DNA of 39,751 bases, taken from NCBI GenBank assembly GCA_964617245.1, contig CAZTWF010000085.1, positions 1 through 39,751 on the forward strand, in the 5' to 3' direction. The notes beneath the pieces were generated by a model. It saw only the letters and a list, made by a program, of their open reading frames with translations. It ran no database searches and was not told the DNA's origin. The stretch is from WYZ-LMO11 sp964617245 (GTDB lineage: Archaea; Thermoproteota; Methanomethylicia; Methanomethylicales; Methanomethylicaceae). Within the stretch, counting starts at the first letter, position 1. Each line of letters opens with the position of its first letter. Both the position numbers and the translations under genes were made by a program. Positions 24,906-33,817 of this stretch are shown in pieces.

Positions 24906-25204
24906 TTGATGCATTAATATTAGAAGAGATTGCAGATTTAACTTTCTTTTTTGGAGCATTTATATTTATGATAGCAACAGCTTTTGCTGGATTAGGTGCC
25001 TTAAGACTTGCTCTTAAAGGTGAAGCTGTTACATCACTTATGGGAGTAAGTGCTTTAACTACAGCTGCTGGAGTGAGTTTATACATAATACAAATTATAT
25101 TTGAAGTAGAATTTGCTAGAGATACAGCAATAGCTTTACTAATTCTTGGATCAGTAGGTACTATAATATTTGCAAGATTATTTAGAATGGAGGAGGGAGA
25201 ATGA
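24902..25204 (+). CDS. ehbB: Energy-converting hydrogenase subunit B (MrpF/MnhF-like)
   Basis: 100 residues with three membrane segments (about 12-35, 43-65 and 75-93). The conserved end of MrpF, RDTAIALLILGSVGTIIFAR, is present. Part of the ion-pumping membrane arm. Overlaps of 4 bases with the genes on both sides (ATGA type) show tight translational coupling. Confidence 0.85.
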   Translation: MIDALILEEIADLTFFFGAFIFMIATAFAGLGALRLALKGEAVTSLMGVSALTTAAGVSLYIIQIIFEVEFARDTAIALLILGSVGTIIFARLFRMEEGE

Positions 25205-25680
25205 TATCTGAACTTTTTGTATTAATATATGCAATTATTATAATTGGATTTGTAGCATGGAATATAAAAAAGGGATCATTTGTTATAGAACCTAGTAAAC
25301 TAATAATTATTATTATAATATTATCGATAATTACTACATTTATCTTAAGTTATAAGATTGATATTTATATTACTATTCGTTCTATTGCAAAAATTTTAGC
25401 TGGTGGAATAATGTTTGCAGGTGTTTTACCTATGATTTCTGCAGGAATTGGTTTATTTAGATTTGGTGATGAATATGGTCCAAATATCTTCTATGTTAGA
25501 AATCATATTACTGGTGTTATTGATACTACTGCTTCTCTTGTTATGATTTTTGCTGGTTTATTGATATTTAGATTAGATTTAGTTGCTGTAGGATTTTTCT
25601 TCTTTATATTAATACCATTTGTTGGTAATGCTTTAGCTAATGCTTATTATTATTCATATCAAAGGAGGTTAAGAGAATGA
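25201..25680 (+). CDS. ehbC: Energy-converting hydrogenase subunit C (MrpG/MnhG-like)
   Basis: 159 residues. The C-terminal two thirds is MrpG-like: GGIMFAGVLPMISAGIGLFRFGDEYG, then HITGVIDTTASLVMIFAGLL, corresponding to the G-LRF-D-Y-R-H-TG pattern of MrpG. An N-terminal extension of two membrane segments (about 1-60) is not part of bacterial MrpG. It contributes to the ion-translocating arm and overlaps neighbours by 4 bases on each side. Confidence 0.82.
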   Translation: MISELFVLIYAIIIIGFVAWNIKKGSFVIEPSKLIIIIIILSIITTFILSYKIDIYITIRSIAKILAGGIMFAGVLPMISAGIGLFRFGDEYGPNIFYVRNHITGVIDTTASLVMIFAGLLIFRLDLVAVGFFFFILIPFVGNALANAYYYSYQRRLRE

Positions 25681-25940
25681 TAGAATTATCTTCAAGTTTT
25701 ATAATAACTGCATATATTATGTTAATTGCAATAACTATTGGTGCTATTGCTGCTTTACTTCAAAAAGATCTATTAAGAGCTGCTTTTATCTCTGGAGCAG
25801 AAAGTATTGCTCTTGCTTTCTTCTTCCAAGCCTTACTTGCACCAGATCTAGGATTAACACAAGCAATTGTTGGCACAGTTCTTTTACCAGGAATTATAAT
25901 TCTTGGTGTATTTAAAACAAGGAGGACTGAGGAGGATTGA
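25677..25940 (+). CDS. ehbD: Energy-converting hydrogenase subunit D (MbhD/DUF4040-like)
   Basis: 87 residues with three hydrophobic segments. LAPDLGLTQAIVGTVLLPGIIILGVFK corresponds to the conserved APD-A-TEA-VG motif of MbhD and of the MrpA C-terminal region (DUF4040). It is a small membrane subunit of the ion-pumping module. It ends in the start of the next gene. Confidence 0.83.
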   Translation: MIELSSSFIITAYIMLIAITIGAIAALLQKDLLRAAFISGAESIALAFFFQALLAPDLGLTQAIVGTVLLPGIIILGVFKTRRTEED

Positions 25941-26311
25941 CTGAAATTACCATACAGTTACTAGGATTTATTGCAGCAACAGTACTTATTGTAGTAGGCA
26001 TGGGAGGAATGTTATTTTTAGATAATTTGATTAAAAAAGTAATTGCATTTACATTACTTTCAGATGGTGTTAATTTATTACTTGTTGCACTTGCATATAT
26101 AGAAGGAGGAATTGTTCCAATTTTATTACCTGGCATGTCTATATCTGAATTTACTTCAAGAGCAGCTTTAGTATTTCCTGCAGGAATAGTTTTAACTAAT
26201 ATAGTAATAGGTGTAAGTACTACAGCTATACTTGTAGCCTTAGTTATAATGCTTTATAGAAGATATGGAACTTTAAAAGCTTCTGTTATTTTAAAAGGTG
26301 AAAGAAGATGA
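25937..26311 (+). CDS. ehbE: Energy-converting hydrogenase subunit E (MrpC/NuoK-like)
   Basis: 124 residues with three membrane segments. VIAFTLLSDGVNLLLVAL is the NuoK/MrpC signature around the second segment, and PAGIVLTNIVIGVSTTAILVALVI is the conserved third segment (usually P-ALVLTAIVI). The start is TTG, overlapping the ehbD stop; GGAGG motifs lie just upstream. The subunit lines the lateral ion path next to the large antiporter subunit. Confidence 0.87.
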   Translation: MTEITIQLLGFIAATVLIVVGMGGMLFLDNLIKKVIAFTLLSDGVNLLLVALAYIEGGIVPILLPGMSISEFTSRAALVFPAGIVLTNIVIGVSTTAILVALVIMLYRRYGTLKASVILKGERR

Positions 26312-27804
26312 TGGAAAGTATTTCAAATCTTTGGTCAATTCCATTATTAGTTATAATTCCTATGTTAACAGCTATAATAGTGAATTTCCTTTATGATAAA
26401 GCTATAAAACCTATCTCTATTTGTTCTGCTATAATAATATTAATAATTTCTATAATTTCACCTTATGGTTATCATTGGTTTACTGGACATCCTGCTTTTA
26501 ATCCAGATACTTTATTATTTACATTTAATCCTAATATTTTTGGTTATAGACTTTCATTAGAATTTATTTTTGGTCCTTTACAACATATAATGATTGTTAT
26601 ATCATCTTTAATATTACTCTTTTGTGTTACATTATCAACAATAGGATTAACAAAACGTCAAGGTCCATATATGGCTTTATTATATCTTCTCTTCATGTCT
26701 TCTGTTATAGTAATAATGGTAAATGATCTTTATCATTTATGGATTGTTGTAGAAATAGGTAGTCTCATAGTAGTTGGTGTAGCTGCAGCTTCTGGTACAA
26801 GTATTAGTCATAAAGCTGCTTTAAAATATGCTTTCTTTTCTGCTATAAGTGGAGCTGGATTAGCTGTTTCATTAGCATTAATACTTGGATTAACAGGATT
26901 TGCAAATATTTCAGATGCTATAATATATTTAAGACAATTTGGTATTGGAGATATGGCTACTGTTTTATATATAGCCTTTGGATTTTTTGTACTTTCTTGG
27001 ATGTATGCAGGAGGTTTGGCTCCTATTCATCCACTAAAATCTGAAGTTTATGGAGCTTCATATCCTCATGCTACTGTATTATTACAAGTTCAATCAAAAC
27101 TTATGCTTGTAGCCATAGGTATTATAATGCTTCGTTTATTTAGTATGCTTCCTTTTGTAAAAGAAGTTATGATATTCCTCAGTGTTATAACAATGATGAT
27201 TGGTGTAATAATGGCTTTAATACAAGTAGATTTTAGATGGATTATTGCTTATTTAATAATAAGTCATAGTGGTCTTGTAACTTTGGGTATAGGACTTGGT
27301 ACTCAAGAAGGATTAGTTGGAGGAATATTTCAAGCAGTAAATGATATAATATATATGACTATATTATTACTTTGTTGTGAAGCATTATTTTATTTTGGAG
27401 GAAAAACTTCAACAAAAGAAGCTTATGGCATTGCAAAGAAATCACCTTTTATTACTACAGCAGTAATATTAGGTGCTATTGCAGCTGCAGGTATACCACC
27501 ATTTAATGGTTTTCAAAGTGAAATAATATTAATTCAAGCATGTTTAAAAGAAGGTCTTCCAGAAATTGCTGTTTTAATACTTATGGTATCAGTAACTACA
27601 TTTATTGCCTTATTAAGAGGAATCTATAGAATATTCTTAAAACCACCTGAATTACAAGATCAAGATGATTCTAATGTTGATTTACCAAAAGTTCTTATTA
27701 TTGGTATTATTATATTTATTATTCTCTCAATTATAATAGGTATTTATCCTGATATTGTTTTAAGATTTATTATTCCAGTAGTAAAGGAGGTTCTTTTAAT
27801 ATGA
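26308..27804 (+). CDS. ehbF: Energy-converting hydrogenase subunit F (MrpD/NuoN-like antiporter)
   Basis: The large ion-translocating subunit, 498 residues, with about 14 membrane segments. Conserved features of the family are the Glu in VVEIGSLIVVG (fifth segment region), the Lys in HPLKSEVYGASYPHATVLLQVQSKL, and GIPPFNGFQSE late in the chain. These charged residues form the proton/sodium path in Mrp, MBH and complex I. Only one full antiporter subunit is encoded in the operon, so one main pumping site is expected. Two consecutive ATGs are possible starts. Confidence 0.92.
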   Translation: MMESISNLWSIPLLVIIPMLTAIIVNFLYDKAIKPISICSAIIILIISIISPYGYHWFTGHPAFNPDTLLFTFNPNIFGYRLSLEFIFGPLQHIMIVISSLILLFCVTLSTIGLTKRQGPYMALLYLLFMSSVIVIMVNDLYHLWIVVEIGSLIVVGVAAASGTSISHKAALKYAFFSAISGAGLAVSLALILGLTGFANISDAIIYLRQFGIGDMATVLYIAFGFFVLSWMYAGGLAPIHPLKSEVYGASYPHATVLLQVQSKLMLVAIGIIMLRLFSMLPFVKEVMIFLSVITMMIGVIMALIQVDFRWIIAYLIISHSGLVTLGIGLGTQEGLVGGIFQAVNDIIYMTILLLCCEALFYFGGKTSTKEAYGIAKKSPFITTAVILGAIAAAGIPPFNGFQSEIILIQACLKEGLPEIAVLILMVSVTTFIALLRGIYRIFLKPPELQDQDDSNVDLPKVLIIGIIIFIILSIIIGIYPDIVLRFIIPVVKEVLLI

Positions 27805-28127
27805 CTTCAACTGAGACTATTTATGAAAGATTAAAAAAATGGTTGGATAAGTTTGTAATTGGAAGTGGATATACTAGTATAACAACTGGATATATAACAG
27901 GAGAATTACAATTTTTAGTTTTCATAATAGTATTATCAGTATTCTTTAGAATATTTTCAATTCCATTAGCAATTATAATGCTTATTTTTATTACAACTTT
28001 TGCATTATATTTTGCACCAGTAATAAAAGATGTAGAAAAAGAAAATATGAATGATTTAAATAGAGTACTATTTTGGATGGTTATTTATTTTGCAATTATA
28101 ATTGCTATAACCTTATGGGGTGGATAA
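27801..28127 (+). CDS. Small membrane subunit, EhbG position
   Basis: 108 residues: an amphipathic N terminus (TIYERLKKWLDKF), three hydrophobic segments (about 38-53, 56-72 and 90-106) and no cysteine. I recognise it by position, not by motif: it lies between the antiporter and the MrpB-like gene, where methanogen Ehb clusters carry EhbG and Pyrococcus MBH carries a small membrane protein. It overlaps ehbF by 4 bases. Its role in the complex is unknown. Confidence 0.6.
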   Translation: MTSTETIYERLKKWLDKFVIGSGYTSITTGYITGELQFLVFIIVLSVFFRIFSIPLAIIMLIFITTFALYFAPVIKDVEKENMNDLNRVLFWMVIYFAIIIAITLWGG

Positions 28128-28128
28128 T

Positions 28129-28953
28129 ATGGAAGAACTAAAAGGAAAAAGAGGAATAATTGCTGTAATAGCATTATTAATAATAACTATAGGACTTCTT
28201 TCTTCACTTGAAAAATTAACAGGAAGAGTTAATCCTGGCATTAGTATGATATATAATTCTTTAGCATATCTAATAGCTCCAAATAATTTAGCTACATGGG
28301 TTTATGATTGGCGTGGTTTTGATACATTACTTGAAACTGCAGTAATATATGTTGGTGGATTAGTTTCTGCTCTTGCTATAGGAAGAGGAGTAGTACAAAT
28401 GAAAAAATGTAAACAAGAATCACCAGTTACTTCTAGACCTTTGGAATTTAGAATAGAATCTCTTACAGTAATATTAAAATTTCTTGGAATTCCTGCATCA
28501 ATTCTCGTACTTTCATATGGTATAATGATAGTAACAGGTTCTTCTACTTGTGGTGGTGGAGGATTCCAATGTGGTGTAATAATGACATCTGCATACTTAT
28601 TAGCTGCAATATTCTATGGAAGAGATAATCCAATAAAATTTGGAAAGAGATTCATAGTAGGAATTGGTGCAATTGGACTTGGAGGTTATACATTATTGGG
28701 CCTTCCTGGTTATTTAGCAACAGGATATTGGCAATATAATATTGGTACAGATGTATGGAATATAGCTCCTAGTATACTACATACAATATTTGGAGATCCG
28801 TTTAGATTATCTTTAATTTTAAAAGAAGGAGTATTTTATTCATCTCCTGGTATAATTCCATTAATAAATATTGCTGAAGCTTTTAATGTAATTGGTGCTA
28901 TTGGTTTAATTTATTTTGCATTTCTTTATGGTTGGTCTGATGAAGGTGAGTAA
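28129..28953 (+). CDS. MbhE-MrpB fused membrane subunit (Ehb H/I type)
   Basis: 275 residues containing two modules that are separate proteins in many relatives. The first (about 1-90) ends with YDWRGFDTLLETAVIY, the hallmark of MbhE/MrpA C termini. The second (about 105-270) carries TCGGGGFQCGVIMTSAYLL, matching the PGGGFQGG motif of MrpB/MbhF. Two cysteines replace usual residues in that motif. The ATG at 28129 is chosen because GGTGG lies five bases upstream, over a GTG at 28120. It belongs to the ion-translocating arm. Confidence 0.8.
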   Translation: MEELKGKRGIIAVIALLIITIGLLSSLEKLTGRVNPGISMIYNSLAYLIAPNNLATWVYDWRGFDTLLETAVIYVGGLVSALAIGRGVVQMKKCKQESPVTSRPLEFRIESLTVILKFLGIPASILVLSYGIMIVTGSSTCGGGGFQCGVIMTSAYLLAAIFYGRDNPIKFGKRFIVGIGAIGLGGYTLLGLPGYLATGYWQYNIGTDVWNIAPSILHTIFGDPFRLSLILKEGVFYSSPGIIPLINIAEAFNVIGAIGLIYFAFLYGWSDEGE

Positions 28954-28954
28954 A

Positions 28955-29212
28955 ATGATGCTTGGAGAAATTGCTCCTTCTTTAATAGCTCTTATATTAG
29001 GTATAATCTTTGGTACACAATTAAATTATAAATTCACAGGAAGAATGGTTATATTACTAATTAGTTTTAGTATAGTAGCTAGTTTATTATTTGGAACTTT
29101 TACATTTATGTATTCTATATATGGAGGTTATATTGCTCCTGGTATAGGATTTTCTATGCCTTTAATAACTGCTACTATTGGTATTATTATAGGAAAATTA
29201 TTGAAAGGGTGA
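28955..29212 (+). CDS. Small membrane subunit, EhbJ position
   Basis: 85 residues, with three predicted membrane segments and almost no charged residues. GGTGAG sits four bases before the ATG at 28955, so the in-frame extension to 28916 is not needed. No recognisable motif; the name rests on its place just before the iron-sulfur genes, where Ehb clusters carry EhbJ. It may anchor the soluble arm to the membrane, which is inference. Confidence 0.55.
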   Translation: MMLGEIAPSLIALILGIIFGTQLNYKFTGRMVILLISFSIVASLLFGTFTFMYSIYGGYIAPGIGFSMPLITATIGIIIGKLLKG

Positions 29213-29217
29213 TAATT

Positions 29218-29655
29218 GTGTATCTTACAACTACTGATTGTGATAAATGTGGAAAATGTTGGGAAGCATGTCCTACTGATTGTATAATACATCCTGATGG
29301 CTATCCTTTTAGTTGTACTACTTGTGGTGAATGTCTAAAAGTATGTCCAGTTCATGCTATTAAAAGAAATAGATTTGGTGGATTATATGTAGATAGAAAA
29401 AGATGTACTCTTTGTGGTGAATGTGTTAAACATTGTCCATTTGGATTTGCTAAAATTATATTTGATGAGAATTTAGGAAGAGAAGTTGTAAAAGGAATAT
29501 GTGTAAGATGTGGAAAATGTCTAAAAGTATGTCCAAGAAATGCAAGATTTGATATAGGAAGATATATTCCTCATCCTTTAGATTATTCATTTGTTCTTGA
29601 AATTACTACACCTGAAAAATTAAAAGAAATTCTTAAAGGAGTTGTTAATAAATGA
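29218..29655 (+). CDS. Ferredoxin with four [4Fe-4S] motifs
   Basis: 145 residues with four successive CX2CX2CX3CP motifs (CDKCGKCWEACP, CTTCGECLKVCP, CTLCGECVKHCP, CVRCGKCLKVCP), enough for four [4Fe-4S] clusters. There is no membrane segment; the last 25 residues are helical. GTG at 29218 is chosen because GGGTGAT lies four bases upstream. It likely forms part of the electron wire of the hydrogenase complex. It appears extra to the usual polyferredoxin plus EhbL pair. Confidence 0.85.
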   Translation: MYLTTTDCDKCGKCWEACPTDCIIHPDGYPFSCTTCGECLKVCPVHAIKRNRFGGLYVDRKRCTLCGECVKHCPFGFAKIIFDENLGREVVKGICVRCGKCLKVCPRNARFDIGRYIPHPLDYSFVLEITTPEKLKEILKGVVNK

Positions 29656-30674
29656 AAGTTTCAAAAAGGAAAATCTATAGAGATCTTTCAAAATGTATAT
29701 TATGTGGAAGATGTAGAAATGTATGTCCTACAAATGCTATTAAATTTGAAGTTAAATATTATGGATTATGTACACATTGTAATTTATGTGCAGAAATTTG
29801 TCCTGTAAAAGCTATAGATTCTTATGAAGGAAAAATAAGTCAAGAAGAATATGGTAAATTATATACAAATTTAAAGAGTTATAATGAAAGAAAAATAAAA
29901 TTAAATTGTGTTATGTGTATGAAATGTTATGAAGAATGTCCAGTTGATGCTATAAAAATAGTTGATGGAAAATTAGAAATTAATAAAGGAAATGCTTTTC
30001 CATCTATTATAAATTGTAATTTATGTTCTTTATGTTCTATGGTATGTCCAAATAATGCTTTAAAATTTGAAATGAATAGAATAAAATTAAATCCTGAATT
30101 ATGTACTCTTTGTGGTGAATGTGTTAAACATTGTGTAACAAATACTATGTATCTTAAAGATAGATATCCTGCAGGATATTGTGTTATGTGTGGTCGTTGT
30201 ATAAAATCATGTCCTGTTTCTGCTCTTTCCATAAAGACTATTACTTGGGATGGTGAAATAACTACATGTATAAAATGTGGTACATGTGTAAAGATATGTC
30301 CAGTTAATGCTATAAGTCTTAATCCAATAATTGATGATAAACCATTAATTAATACAAGTAAATGTATTCTTTGTGAATTATGTGCTGCTTATTGTCCTGT
30401 TGATGGTATTCCTATATTAAATATACTTAAAAAGAAAAAGTTAGAACAATGGTCAATATCAATAGATAGAAATGTATGTATTGGTTGTGGACTTTGTGTA
30501 GATGCTTGTAAAATATCACTTAAAGGAGAAAGTGCAGTATATCTTAATAAAGGATTAGCTTATGTAAATAAAGATAAATGTATTGGATGTGGTGCATGTG
30601 CTATGACATGTCCAACTGATTGTATTAAATTAACTAAAATTTATGAAACAAAGGAGGTTGTTATAATACCATGA
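29652..30674 (+). CDS. ehbK: Polyferredoxin (EhbK-like), ten cluster motifs
   Basis: 340 residues made almost entirely of ferredoxin repeats. I count ten CX2CX2CX3C motifs, from CILCGRCRNVCP near residue 15 to CIGCGACAMTCP near residue 313; two of them (CTLCGECVKHC and CIGCGLCVDAC) lack the following proline. Up to ten [4Fe-4S] clusters could be bound. Methanogen Ehb encodes a comparable polyferredoxin that wires electrons to or from the [NiFe] core. It overlaps both neighbours by 4 bases. Confidence 0.88.
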   Translation: MKVSKRKIYRDLSKCILCGRCRNVCPTNAIKFEVKYYGLCTHCNLCAEICPVKAIDSYEGKISQEEYGKLYTNLKSYNERKIKLNCVMCMKCYEECPVDAIKIVDGKLEINKGNAFPSIINCNLCSLCSMVCPNNALKFEMNRIKLNPELCTLCGECVKHCVTNTMYLKDRYPAGYCVMCGRCIKSCPVSALSIKTITWDGEITTCIKCGTCVKICPVNAISLNPIIDDKPLINTSKCILCELCAAYCPVDGIPILNILKKKKLEQWSISIDRNVCIGCGLCVDACKISLKGESAVYLNKGLAYVNKDKCIGCGACAMTCPTDCIKLTKIYETKEVVIIP

Positions 30675-31153
30675 TAACTTTATTAAGACTTATGCTTCAA
30701 GGAGCTTATAGAAATATTGCAAGAATATTAGCAAAAGCTGATAGAGCTACAAGTATTGAAATAAGAAATAAAGTTTTAACTCTATCTGTACCAGCTTGGG
30801 AAACTGTACTTGATGAAATGTGTATTGGATGTGGTGCATGTGAAAAAGTTTGTCCAACTAAGGCTATAACTATGATAAAATTAGAAAAACCAATTGAAAT
30901 AATTGAAGGTTATAAAAGAGAAAAAGTTCCTAGAATAGATTTAATGAAATGTGTCTTCTGTTTAAATTGTCATGATTTTTGTCCTATTTTTGCATTATTT
31001 GGAGAAGCAGCACCAATTCATGCAAGAGATGTAGGTAGTCCTAGATTAACTCTTAGTGAAATACTTAAGAAACCAATAAAAGCACCACCAGAAAAAATTG
31101 AAGAGCTTAAGAAATTAATTCCATCTGAATTTTTTAAAAGTATAAGGAGGTAA
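30671..31153 (+). CDS. ehbL: 2[4Fe-4S] subunit, NuoI-like (EhbL)
   Basis: 160 residues. An N-terminal amphipathic stretch (about 1-30) is followed by two cluster motifs, CIGCGACEKVCP (about 52-63) and CVFCLNCHDFCP (about 95-106), and a proline-rich C-terminal tail. This is the NuoI/EchF/EhbL pattern, which passes electrons to the proximal cluster of the small hydrogenase subunit. It lies directly before the small subunit gene. Confidence 0.85.
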   Translation: MITLLRLMLQGAYRNIARILAKADRATSIEIRNKVLTLSVPAWETVLDEMCIGCGACEKVCPTKAITMIKLEKPIEIIEGYKREKVPRIDLMKCVFCLNCHDFCPIFALFGEAAPIHARDVGSPRLTLSEILKKPIKAPPEKIEELKKLIPSEFFKSIRR

Positions 31154-31157
31154 GAAT

Positions 31158-31607
31158 ATGGGATTAAAAGCTATTGCAAGAAAAAATGCAATTCATGTCA
31201 TGTTAATTTATACTGGAGGATGTAATGGTTGTGATATTGAAGTTGTTAATGCAGTTTTCTCTCCAAGATATGATGTAGAACAATATAGAGTTCTTTTAAC
31301 ATGGAATCCAAGAGAAGCAGATGTACTTATTGTTACAGGATGTGTTACTTGGCAAATGATAGAACCATTAAAGAAAATTTATTCATTAATACCTGAACCT
31401 AAAGCTGTTGTTGCTGTTGGTGCATGTGCTATAAATGGTAATGTGTATAAGAATATGGTAGGAGAAATTGAAGTAAATGAAGAAGTATTCGCTCCAATAG
31501 ATAATATAGTTCCTGTAGATGCTAAAGTACCTGGATGTGCTCCAAGACCTGAAGATATACTAACAGGAGTTGTAAAAGTAGTACCAAAATTAATGGAGGC
31601 ACCATAA
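31158..31607 (+). CDS. ehbM: [NiFe] hydrogenase small subunit (EhbM)
   Basis: 149 residues. The proximal [4Fe-4S] ligands are visible: Cys 22 and Cys 25 in GGCNGCDIEV, Cys 90 in VGACAINGN and Cys 127 in VPGCAPRPEDI. The short single-cluster form is typical of group 4 energy-converting hydrogenases and of NuoB. GGAGG precedes the ATG. The stop is immediately followed by the large subunit start. Confidence 0.92.
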   Translation: MGLKAIARKNAIHVMLIYTGGCNGCDIEVVNAVFSPRYDVEQYRVLLTWNPREADVLIVTGCVTWQMIEPLKKIYSLIPEPKAVVAVGACAINGNVYKNMVGEIEVNEEVFAPIDNIVPVDAKVPGCAPRPEDILTGVVKVVPKLMEAP

Positions 31608-32777
31608 ATGTCTAAAAAAATAATAGAAAAAGAAATCTCCATAGGGCCAGTTCATCCTGCTTTAATTGAACCATATAGAATTAGATTTTTTGTAAATGAT
31701 GAAATTGTTGAAGATTGTGAAATAAATATAAATATGGCATATAGAGGTGTAGAAAGATTATTAGAAGGTCTTCCTGTAGAAAAAGCATTATTAATTACAG
31801 AAAGAATTTGTGGAATTTGTTCAAATGTTCATGCATGGAATTCTATTCGTGTTATAGAATCAGGTCTTAAAATAGAAGTTCCTGAAAGAGCTAATTATAT
31901 AAGAGTTTTAATTAATGAAATTCAACGTATAGCAAGTCACTTAATATTTTTTGGTCATGCCTTTGAAGTTGTAGGACATGAAACCTTTGCTTATAGATCT
32001 TTTCTACTCAGAGAAGTATTTATGGATCTAATGGCTTATATTGGTGGTAATAGAGTAATGCCTTCTGTTCCTGTAATTGGAGGTATAAGACCAAGAGCAG
32101 ATTTAACTAATACTCTTAAAAAAGTAATATTAGAGAGAGCAAATGATTTTGAAAAGAAATATAAAGAATATGTTGATAGAATTCTTGCAGATACTATGGT
32201 AATGTCAAGATTAACTGGTGTAGGATTTTTATCAAAAGAAGAAGCTATAAAATATCGTGCTACAGGTCCAACAGGTAGAGCTTCTGGATGGAATTATGAT
32301 GTAAGAACACTTATGCATGAATATAAACCATTTGATTTTGAAGTAATTGTACTTAAAGAAGGTGATAACAGAGCAAGAGTAGTTCAAAGAGCTCTTGAAG
32401 TTTTTGAATGTTTAAAGATAATTAGACAAGTAGTAAATAATTTACCAGAAGGACCTGTTGTAAATAGAAACTGGACTGTAAAAGAAATGCCATATACAAC
32501 TGCATATTTTGAAGCATTTAGAGGAGAATTAATGCATTCATATGGATTAGATTCTCAAGGATTAATACGTAATTATAAAGTTAGAACACCAACACCTACT
32601 AATCTTGCTGCTATGGAAAAAGCATGTATTGGTGATCATATAACAGATGCTGTTGTAACTATAGCAAGTTGTGATCCTTGTCTTACTTGTTGTACAAGAA
32701 TTGAAGTAGTAGAATCTGGAAAAACTAAGATTATGAGTGATATTGAAATTGTAAGAAAATATGGATGGAGGAGATAA
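31608..32777 (+). CDS. ehbN: [NiFe] hydrogenase large subunit (EhbN)
   Basis: The catalytic subunit, 389 residues. Both nickel-binding pairs are intact: RICGICSNVH with Cys 68 and Cys 71 near the N terminus, and SCDPCLTCCTR with Cys 358 and Cys 361 near the C terminus. This separates it from NuoD and from group 4 relatives that have lost the metal, so hydrogen production or use is expected. The 28 residues after the second motif may be a C-terminal extension cut by a maturation protease, or may be retained as in some group 4 enzymes. HypA and HypE in the window fit. Confidence 0.95.
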   Translation: MSKKIIEKEISIGPVHPALIEPYRIRFFVNDEIVEDCEININMAYRGVERLLEGLPVEKALLITERICGICSNVHAWNSIRVIESGLKIEVPERANYIRVLINEIQRIASHLIFFGHAFEVVGHETFAYRSFLLREVFMDLMAYIGGNRVMPSVPVIGGIRPRADLTNTLKKVILERANDFEKKYKEYVDRILADTMVMSRLTGVGFLSKEEAIKYRATGPTGRASGWNYDVRTLMHEYKPFDFEVIVLKEGDNRARVVQRALEVFECLKIIRQVVNNLPEGPVVNRNWTVKEMPYTTAYFEAFRGELMHSYGLDSQGLIRNYKVRTPTPTNLAAMEKACIGDHITDAVVTIASCDPCLTCCTRIEVVESGKTKIMSDIEIVRKYGWRR

Positions 32778-32779
32778 AT

Positions 32780-33808
32780 ATGGAATTAATAAAAATATTA
32801 TTAGCTTCTATATTAGCTATAATTATTTCAATTCCATATTCTTTAATTCTTCCAGGAATTGAAAGAAAAATTCAAGCAAGAATACAACAAAGAATTGGAC
32901 CACCTATACTTACTCCAGGATTATGGGCAGTATTAAAATTCTGGTATAAAAAAGATGTAGAACCAGTTTCATACTTACCTACATTCTATAAATCATTAAT
33001 AATATTTGGTATTATTATATGCATTATCTTATTCTTATTTTCTACACCATATTGGTGGCAAATACTAGGCTGGGGTAGTGTACTTGGTTTAATTGGAATG
33101 TTGAAATTAGAAGAATGTTTATATGTTCTAATGGGCTCACAATCACAATCCTTTTTATCTACAACAATGCCTGTACCAGATCTTGCTAAAGGAGCTAAAG
33201 GTGTTGGTATATTTAGAGAATTTTTAGAACAACATTCTGCTGAAAGATCAATAAAAATGATGGCAGTAGGCTCACTTCCATTATATATCGCTTTCACAGT
33301 TCCTTTTGCTATGGCAAAAAGTGGAATGCTTTCAGATGTAATAAGAATTCAAAATCCATTATACTTTAATTCTACATGGCTTTCTATTCCAATTCCATCC
33401 AATCCAATAATATTTACAATTCCAGGCTTTCTATCAGCTATTGTATACTTTATAGGATATGTTATATTATTAAATGAAAAGCCTTTTAATATATTAAAAG
33501 CTAAAGTTGATGTAATTGAAGGAGGAATTCTTGAATATGCTGCAAAACTTAGAGCAGGATATTATATAATAAGAAATCTTATGTTATTTATACTTTCAAG
33601 TATTTTTGTTACATTATTTATTGGAATACCATTTGATCCTTTTATGCCTTTATGTATGATTATGAATATAATATTAAGCTTAATAATGCCAATTGCTCTT
33701 TCTGTATTTGTAGCATTTTCTCCAATATTTACTTTCCGTCAAATTTATCCAACAGTTATAGGATTTTCTGCAATGGGAGCACTTGCCTTAATAATTTCTA
33801 TAATCTGA
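32780..33808 (+). CDS. ehbO: NuoH-like membrane subunit (EhbO)
   Basis: 342 residues with about eight membrane segments. Near the N terminus LPGIERKIQARIQQRIGPP is the NuoH/EchB signature next to the quinone-site-like junction, and a conserved charged loop (LAKGAKGVGIFREFLEQHSAERS) lies in the middle. It joins the hydrogenase core to the pumping arm. The ATG at 32780 has GGAGGAG six bases upstream; an in-frame ATG at 32765 is less likely. Confidence 0.92.
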   Translation: MELIKILLASILAIIISIPYSLILPGIERKIQARIQQRIGPPILTPGLWAVLKFWYKKDVEPVSYLPTFYKSLIIFGIIICIILFLFSTPYWWQILGWGSVLGLIGMLKLEECLYVLMGSQSQSFLSTTMPVPDLAKGAKGVGIFREFLEQHSAERSIKMMAVGSLPLYIAFTVPFAMAKSGMLSDVIRIQNPLYFNSTWLSIPIPSNPIIFTIPGFLSAIVYFIGYVILLNEKPFNILKAKVDVIEGGILEYAAKLRAGYYIIRNLMLFILSSIFVTLFIGIPFDPFMPLCMIMNIILSLIMPIALSVFVAFSPIFTFRQIYPTVIGFSAMGALALIISII

Positions 33809-33817
33809 GGTGATAAT

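Noticed and set aside
28916..28954. Longer N terminus for the EhbJ-position protein
   Set aside because: It would overlap the previous gene by 38 bases, while the ATG at 28955 has GGTGAG at normal spacing.
29927..30232. Minus-strand open frame inside the polyferredoxin gene
   Set aside because: It is a shadow of the repeated cysteine motifs; the plus-strand protein is unambiguous.
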